Assembly: GCF_013032445.1 (NCBI RefSeq)
Contig: NZ_WQCA01000009.1
Coordinates: 211,646-275,645, forward strand
Reading direction: 5' to 3'
DNA: 64,000 nucleotides
DNA from: Ruegeria arenilitoris
Lineage (GTDB): Bacteria > Pseudomonadota > Alphaproteobacteria > Rhodobacterales > Rhodobacteraceae
The notes under the pieces are model-generated. The model worked only from the letters and a program-made list of their open reading frames with translations, was not told the DNA's origin and made no database searches. The translations under genes were made by a program, and so were the position numbers. The first letter of the stretch is position 1. Each line of letters opens with the position of its first letter. This document shows, in pieces, positions 59,639 to 64,000 of this stretch.

Positions 59639-60886
59639 TTAGTCGAACACATGTCCGTGCTGGTATTGTTCGTCTTGCCCCGCGGCGGCTGTCAGGGCGG
59701 CCACGTTATCCTTGGTGAAGAAGCCATCGTAATGGTGGCAACGCTCAATATACTCGGTGATCAGCAGCGTGTTCTTCGAGTGTTTCGAGAAGATCTGTTT
59801 CAGGTTCGGATCGTCTTTGCACTCGCCCACCACATGCGCCAGGAACGGCACGCCTTCGTCCTTTAGAGTATTGACCACGAAATCGACGTTCTTTTCGCCC
59901 GCGTTGTGATCGCCGTCCTGAATTTCGACAGCCATGTGATGCAGGCGGCGGCCAAAGTTGCGGACAAAATCCTCGGTCGGCATGGGCAACTGTTCAAAGG
60001 AATTGACGAAAGAAGGCGTGTTGTTCGCCGTGAAAACCTTGGCGGGTGACTTCTTGTCATCATCCACGTTGGCGTTCCGATTCACATTGGTTGACGAATT
60101 CATGTCGAAGATGTTGTACGCGCCCCAGAAGTAATAGGGTACCATGGTCAGAAACTCGAGGATCGCGTCCTCACGCTCACCGGCCAGAATGCGGGTGGCA
60201 AGGTGATCGATCCCCAGCATCAGGGGCGAAATTTTGCTATCTCTCCCAAAGGCTGCAGCCTGATCCAATTGCGCTTGCTCTGTATCACTTAGCAATACGC
60301 GATCACCCAGCCTGAGACTGTCGGTGTCGTTGAAATCCAGATTGGAATAGCCAACCCGGTTGCAGGTGAAATCGGACGGGGTGGTAAAGCAGAACCCGTC
60401 CTGCGTGTAGAACGGGTTCTCGGTATCGCCGCTGTATTCAAAGCGGATGTTTTGATCCTCAAGCGTCTTGCTGAGGGTTTTCAGATCGGTTGCGCCATAA
60501 ATCTCTCCGACGTAGCGGGTCTGAGGGGTGCCGCGCGCCAAGGGATACATCCGGTTGATGCGTGGGATGAAGTCCTCAAAGCTGGGATTCAGCGGGGCCA
60601 TCACGATCATGGCGGGATAATCGGGATGCGAGTGCAGAACCGAGAACTTGTGCGTCTGGCCCATATAAGTGGCCGAGTGGCGATATGGGGTCATCACATA
60701 GAGCTCGACCAGCGTGTCGAACAGCGCCGTAGTTTCTACCTGCAGCACAATCGCCCGCATCGGGCCAACCTGATCGGCAACACCAGAACTGGTGCGCCGC
60801 TCGTAAATCATGGGCAAGTATTCGTTGAAGAAGTCCGAGTTCTTCTTGTCCCCACGGGGTTGATAAGACATCAATTCGAAAGACAT
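59639..60886 (-). CDS. HPPD-like VOC-fold protein (putative non-haem iron dioxygenase)
   Basis: A 415-residue protein resembling 4-hydroxyphenylpyruvate dioxygenase in layout. The C-terminal half has Gly-Ile-Asp-His-Leu-Ala (His228), Leu-His-His-Met-Ala (His317) and Ile-Thr-Glu-Tyr-Ile (Glu378), in the order of the HPPD iron triad, and a tail Gln-Ile-Phe-Ser-Lys then Gly-Phe-Phe-Thr-Lys-X-Asn-Val like the HPPD end. The N-terminal half is diverged. Substrate and activity are unknown. It starts at ATG 60886 with AGGAGG before it. It is a single gene, convergent with the carboxypeptidase gene. Confidence 0.6.
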   Translation of the reverse strand: MSFELMSYQPRGDKKNSDFFNEYLPMIYERRTSSGVADQVGPMRAIVLQVETTALFDTLVELYVMTPYRHSATYMGQTHKFSVLHSHPDYPAMIVMAPLNPSFEDFIPRINRMYPLARGTPQTRYVGEIYGATDLKTLSKTLEDQNIRFEYSGDTENPFYTQDGFCFTTPSDFTCNRVGYSNLDFNDTDSLRLGDRVLLSDTEQAQLDQAAAFGRDSKISPLMLGIDHLATRILAGEREDAILEFLTMVPYYFWGAYNIFDMNSSTNVNRNANVDDDKKSPAKVFTANNTPSFVNSFEQLPMPTEDFVRNFGRRLHHMAVEIQDGDHNAGEKNVDFVVNTLKDEGVPFLAHVVGECKDDPNLKQIFSKHSKNTLLITEYIERCHHYDGFFTKDNVAALTAAAGQDEQYQHGHVFD

Positions 60887-61037
60887 TAAACCACCTCCTT
60901 GCGCATGCCCGGTGGGAGCCGGGCGTGGCCTAGCTTGGATTTCCAATAATCAGAACATGCACTTGCAGGTATGCTAGGGTCTGAAATCCAACTGGGCAAC
61001 AGTAAGAAAGTGAGGTTCTGGTCTTACATTCGTATGG

Positions 61038-61808
61038 CTAACGAATGAATTTTGTCACTTCGACTCCGCCCGCGATCAGGTTTTCGCGCACCGATCGGGC
61101 GATTTGCGCTGCGGTTGGCCCATCCCCGTGCAGACAGATCGTGTCGATCGAGGTTTCCAACCGTTTGCCGGATTCGGTGATGATGGCCCCTTCGCGAACC
61201 ATGTTCAGGATGCGCGGTCCGGCAAGCTTGGGGTCATGGATAACTGCACCAGGAAGACTGCGGTCTACCAGCGTGCCGTTATCGTTATAGGCGCGGTCGG
61301 CAAAGATCTCGCCGACCCATTTGCAGCCGAGCTCGCGCACGGCCTCTTCCTGTTTGGTGACGGCCAGCACCATGATGATGATGTCCGGGTCCACGTCCAG
61401 CGCGCCCAGATAGCAGGCCCGCGCCATGTCGATGTCGACCGAGCACATATTGGCCAGCGCCCCGTGCAGTTTTAGGTGCCGCACTTCGGTTCCGACTGCC
61501 TTTGCCATCCCCATTGCCGCGCCCAACTGAAAACGCACTAGGTTGCGCAAGCTGTCATGTGGCACTTTCATGTTGCGGCGACCAAATCCTTGCAGATCGG
61601 GAAAACCGGGATGCGCGCCGATGCCCACGCCGTTCTCAGACGCCAGCGTCATCGTCTTTTCCATCACGTCCGGATCGCCCGCGTGAAAGCCGCAGGCAAT
61701 ATTGGCCGATGTGATGATCTTCAACAGGCTTTCATCATCACCCATCTTCCAGGGGCCAAAGCTTTCCCCCATATCGGCATTCAGATCGACGCTGGGCATC
61801 GGCAACAC
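61038..61808 (-). CDS. pxpA: 5-oxoprolinase subunit A (LamB/YcsF)
   Basis: A 256-residue protein with the family opening Val-Asp-Leu-Asn-Ala-Asp-Met-Gly-Glu-Ser-Phe-Gly, Ile-Ala-Cys-Gly-Phe-His-Ala-Gly-Asp and the ending Ile-Cys-Leu-His-Gly-Asp. With PxpB and PxpC it forms the ATP-dependent 5-oxoprolinase that recycles pyroglutamate to glutamate. It is the last gene of the pxpB-pxpC-pxpA operon, starting 3 nt after pxpC. Confidence 0.94.
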   Translation of the reverse strand: MLPMPSVDLNADMGESFGPWKMGDDESLLKIITSANIACGFHAGDPDVMEKTMTLASENGVGIGAHPGFPDLQGFGRRNMKVPHDSLRNLVRFQLGAAMGMAKAVGTEVRHLKLHGALANMCSVDIDMARACYLGALDVDPDIIIMVLAVTKQEEAVRELGCKWVGEIFADRAYNDNGTLVDRSLPGAVIHDPKLAGPRILNMVREGAIITESGKRLETSIDTICLHGDGPTAAQIARSVRENLIAGGVEVTKFIR

Positions 61809-61811
61809 TCC

Positions 61812-62810
61812 TTACTCGGTGGCAGATATCATTCCGCCGATCAATTGGTAGGACAACAGGTCCGGGATGTCATGCGGGTCACGGACCAGAGGTTCGACCC
61901 GCGCCCGCAACCGTGACAACTCGGCCAGATAGGCCGCGTGCAGGGTGACGGCCTCGTCCATAGTCACGAATTCAAACTGTATCTGTCCGCCCGCCGGGGT
62001 CTGTGCCGCGCGGGGCAGGTCGCAGGGAAGGACTGTGGCGATACGGGGGTAACCGCCGGTCGTCTGGCATTCGGGCAGAAGGATAAAGGGATTGCCGGTG
62101 CCGGTCATCTGAATGTCGCCCGGGGTGATGACTTCGGACAATATGTTCAGCTGGCCTTTTGCGGAGAAGCCCTCGCTGTCGCTGTCCAACTGCATTCCCA
62201 TCCGGTTCGCTCGTGCCCCCCGCCGGAACACTGTCCGGGCAAAGCGATCCAGCGTGTCCTGATCGAACAGGGGGGTCTGAAAGCTGGAAACTACGCGCAG
62301 AGTGCCTCCGGCGAACCGCTCATCGGGTCGCAGCTTCATACCGGCGTTGCCTGATTGCGGGCCTGTCGGTAGCACGTCACCCACTTGCACCGCGCGTCCG
62401 ACCTTTGCGGTGAGATGGGTCGAGCGTGAACCAAGAAACCGTGGAGCATCTATCCCGCCGCCGACATGCAGATAGCCATAGGTTCCCTGTGTCACGGCAC
62501 CAATGGTCAGCTTCTGTCCGACCTCCATGGTATGAGACGCGTTCCAGACAATCGGATTGCCGTCGATATGCGCCTGCATCGGCGCTCCGGTCAGGGCGAT
62601 GCTGATCGGCTGAGTGGCCTCAAACTTGCCACCCATGCCTGCCATTTCCAATGCGGCGCAGTCCGGGCTTTGTCCCAACAAGGCGGCACCTTCGTGAAGG
62701 GCCAACTGATCCGCCGCACCAGACCGCGACAGGCCCTGATCTAGATATCCCGAGCGCCCCTGATCCTGCACTGTGCAGGCTGGCCCGATCTGATGTACCA
62801 GCAGGCTCAT
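61812..62810 (-). CDS. pxpC: 5-oxoprolinase subunit C (biotin-dependent carboxyltransferase-like)
   Basis: A 332-residue protein of the KipA/AHS2 family: Thr-Val-Gln-Asp-Gln-Gly-Arg-Ser-Gly-Tyr-Leu-Asp-Gln-Gly near the start, Gly-Ala-Ala-Asp-Gln-Leu-Ala and Thr-Gly-Gly-Tyr-Pro-Arg-Ile-Ala-Thr-Val. It is the middle gene of the pxp operon, overlapping pxpB by 4 nt. Confidence 0.92.
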   Translation of the reverse strand: MSLLVHQIGPACTVQDQGRSGYLDQGLSRSGAADQLALHEGAALLGQSPDCAALEMAGMGGKFEATQPISIALTGAPMQAHIDGNPIVWNASHTMEVGQKLTIGAVTQGTYGYLHVGGGIDAPRFLGSRSTHLTAKVGRAVQVGDVLPTGPQSGNAGMKLRPDERFAGGTLRVVSSFQTPLFDQDTLDRFARTVFRRGARANRMGMQLDSDSEGFSAKGQLNILSEVITPGDIQMTGTGNPFILLPECQTTGGYPRIATVLPCDLPRAAQTPAGGQIQFEFVTMDEAVTLHAAYLAELSRLRARVEPLVRDPHDIPDLLSYQLIGGMISATE

Positions 62811-63559
62811 GCTGGGATCTCCGTGCAGGTTGCGCCGCCCGCGCCATCGTTTGTTGTACGGATGGTTTCCAATTCCTCCCAGCTGACCGGAAGGAATTGC
62901 ATCTCATCCCCGGGACGCAGGGCAAAGCTTTGCTCGGCTTCGGGGCGGAAACAGCGGAACGCGGTTTGACCTACATGCCGCCACCCAGTTGGCGTCGGCC
63001 CCGAAAACAGCACGAATTGCGAGATCGCCAAAACCAAGGCTCCCTCGGGCACCATCGGTGTCAGTTCCTTTAGGCGCGGAATGTTGAACTCGGGCCCCAG
63101 CGGGCCGAGATAGGGCTGACCGGGCGCAAAGCCGATGGTCAGCACGCGCACGCGGGTGTTACTGAGACGTTTGATGGCTTCAGAAGGTGATAGCCCCGCT
63201 GCAGCGGCGGCCTCATCCAGTTGCGGTGCAAGCGCGCCGCCATAGACCGTCGGCACCTGCCACAGACGACGCCCGGTTGGCAGAGGTGCCTGATACCAAT
63301 CCTGCTTTTGCAACATCTGCTTCAGACGCGCCTGGATTTCAGAGTATGGCAGGCGAAGAGGATCGAACCGGACATAGGCCGAAGCAAGTGAGGCCGATGT
63401 CTCAGCCACGCCGTCCCAGTTCAGAGAGTCGACAGCGTTCCGGAACGCAAGAGCGGCGCGATTGGAAGGTTCCGCCATGGTATCGCCGAACGAAATCAAC
63501 AGGCCGTCCAGACCGACGTTTCGTATGCGTGGGAAGGGAGCAGCCGGCATAGGTGTCAT
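62807..63559 (-). CDS. pxpB: 5-oxoprolinase subunit B (KipI/AHS1 family)
   Basis: A 250-residue KipI-like protein with Gly-Phe-Ala-Pro-Gly-Gln-Pro-Tyr-Leu-Gly and Gly-Pro-Thr-Pro-Thr-Gly-Trp-X-His-Val-Gly-Gln-Thr, characteristic of AHS1. The start among Met codons at 63559, 63550 and the upstream 63631 is uncertain, since none has a strong ribosome site; 63559 gives the usual length. It is the first gene of the operon. Confidence 0.9.
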   Translation of the reverse strand: MTPMPAAPFPRIRNVGLDGLLISFGDTMAEPSNRAALAFRNAVDSLNWDGVAETSASLASAYVRFDPLRLPYSEIQARLKQMLQKQDWYQAPLPTGRRLWQVPTVYGGALAPQLDEAAAAAGLSPSEAIKRLSNTRVRVLTIGFAPGQPYLGPLGPEFNIPRLKELTPMVPEGALVLAISQFVLFSGPTPTGWRHVGQTAFRCFRPEAEQSFALRPGDEMQFLPVSWEELETIRTTNDGAGGATCTEIPA

Positions 63560-63631
63560 ATCATGGTGCGTTTGAATGTTTCTTTGCGGCGAGGTGATCT
63601 TATCCGGAGCTAATGCGCAAGCCCCGGGCAT

Positions 63632-63916
63632 GGGGCCGGGCCGCTTTCCGTGCGCAAAAAACGAGTCGAGTCGGAAAAATCGGTCAAAAACTGAATCGGT
63701 TTTGGGGAACCGAGTCGGGTTAGCCTTGTGGGGGCGTTAGGCAGACTCACAATATATGGGGTTGGTGTGGACGCGGTTGGTTGAGGACTTTGTAGGGGAT
63801 CACCAAAATTGGCGTGTGTTGGTAATGATTTCTCTGTTAGGGCGTCTATCAACCTATTGTAAATATTATATAATTAATAAAAAAGCAAAAAAATCGCGCA
63901 AGATGTGTTTTTCCAC
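63632..63916. other. AT-rich region preceding a probable rRNA operon
   Basis: No gene is seen. GC falls toward 63,860-63,895, where a long A/T stretch occurs, as expected for an UP-like element upstream of a strong promoter. A minor direct repeat of GAGTCG-type words lies at 63,660-63,720. Confidence 0.4.
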
Positions 63917-64000
63917 TTGCGGCTATTGTTGGTAAACCTTAGAACCCCCTTCACCGGCGCTGCTGAGGCGGTTGCTGGGACGCTGGAGACGGCGGAGACG
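63917..64000 (+). promoter_or_regulatory. Probable rRNA operon promoter and leader
   Basis: TTGCGG (63917-63922) and TTAGAA (63939-63944), 16 nt apart, follow an extended A/T tract. The downstream sequence, with GACGCTGGAGACGGCGGAGACG at the window edge, resembles the leaders that precede 16S rRNA genes in Rhodobacteraceae as I remember them. The 16S gene itself would lie beyond the window. Confidence 0.4.

Overview
The window is a high-GC alphaproteobacterial chromosome segment. The best fit is the marine Roseobacter group (Rhodobacteraceae, Ruegeria-like). The pointers are a class I lysyl-tRNA synthetase, an NDUFS4-type complex I subunit, Hint-domain proteins, a PxpBCA set, FrcBCA-type sugar import and a BCCT carrier. 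Species assignment is inference from gene content only.

Layout. Bases 1-15.85 kb are ordinary chromosomal backbone: the end of a PBP4-type peptidase, a TerB-like protein, an Lrp regulator divergent from phhA-phhB, lysK, a beta-helix surface protein, small stress and monooxygenase-like proteins, an ORF6N-domain regulator, an AT-rich orphan gene, uvrB, a complex I accessory subunit and a GNAT enzyme. At 15,870 a tRNA-Arg(UCU) gene begins but stops after 26 nt. The remaining 51 nt are found at 32,231-32,281. The 16.3 kb between the two halves behaves as an inserted accessory segment. It carries a different intact tRNA-Arg(UCU), a truncated sugar isomerase, an oxidoreductase, a Tat-exported metallo-hydrolase with a CobW metallochaperone, a winged-helix/TPR membrane protein, an orphan VbhA-like antitoxin, and a LysR-controlled catabolic operon. 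That operon encodes an aldehyde dehydrogenase, an M19-like hydrolase, two uncharacterised proteins, an Ldh2-family oxidoreductase and a BCCT transporter.

From 32.4 to 49.1 kb lies a large myo-inositol-type catabolic locus: iolG, a three-gene ABC importer, iolD, iolE, a PhyH-like dioxygenase, iolB, an SDR and a TIM-barrel isomerase. A convergent set encodes an aldolase, a second IolB-like protein and iolC. Two more Gfo/Idh dehydrogenases and a LacI-family regulator follow. Four near-identical palindromes (TTGCAACCGGTTGCAA type) mark its control points; one of them lies inside the 3' end of iolG.

From 49.1 kb on come tRNA-Val(UAC), modABC, a Hint-domain protein overlapping a HlyC-like acyltransferase gene, hemF with an SDR lacking the catalytic lysine, an RsmC-like methyltransferase, clpS, a HAD phosphatase, a DacA/SPOR carboxypeptidase, an HPPD-like VOC protein and pxpBCA (5-oxoproline hydrolysis). 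The last ~85 bases look like the promoter and leader of an rRNA operon lying beyond the window.

How they work together: the phh genes convert phenylalanine to tyrosine under a neighbouring Lrp regulator; the inositol locus imports and degrades cyclitols under LacI control; the 24-32 kb operon probably imports a betaine-like compound and degrades it through an imino acid and a semialdehyde; modABC supplies molybdate.
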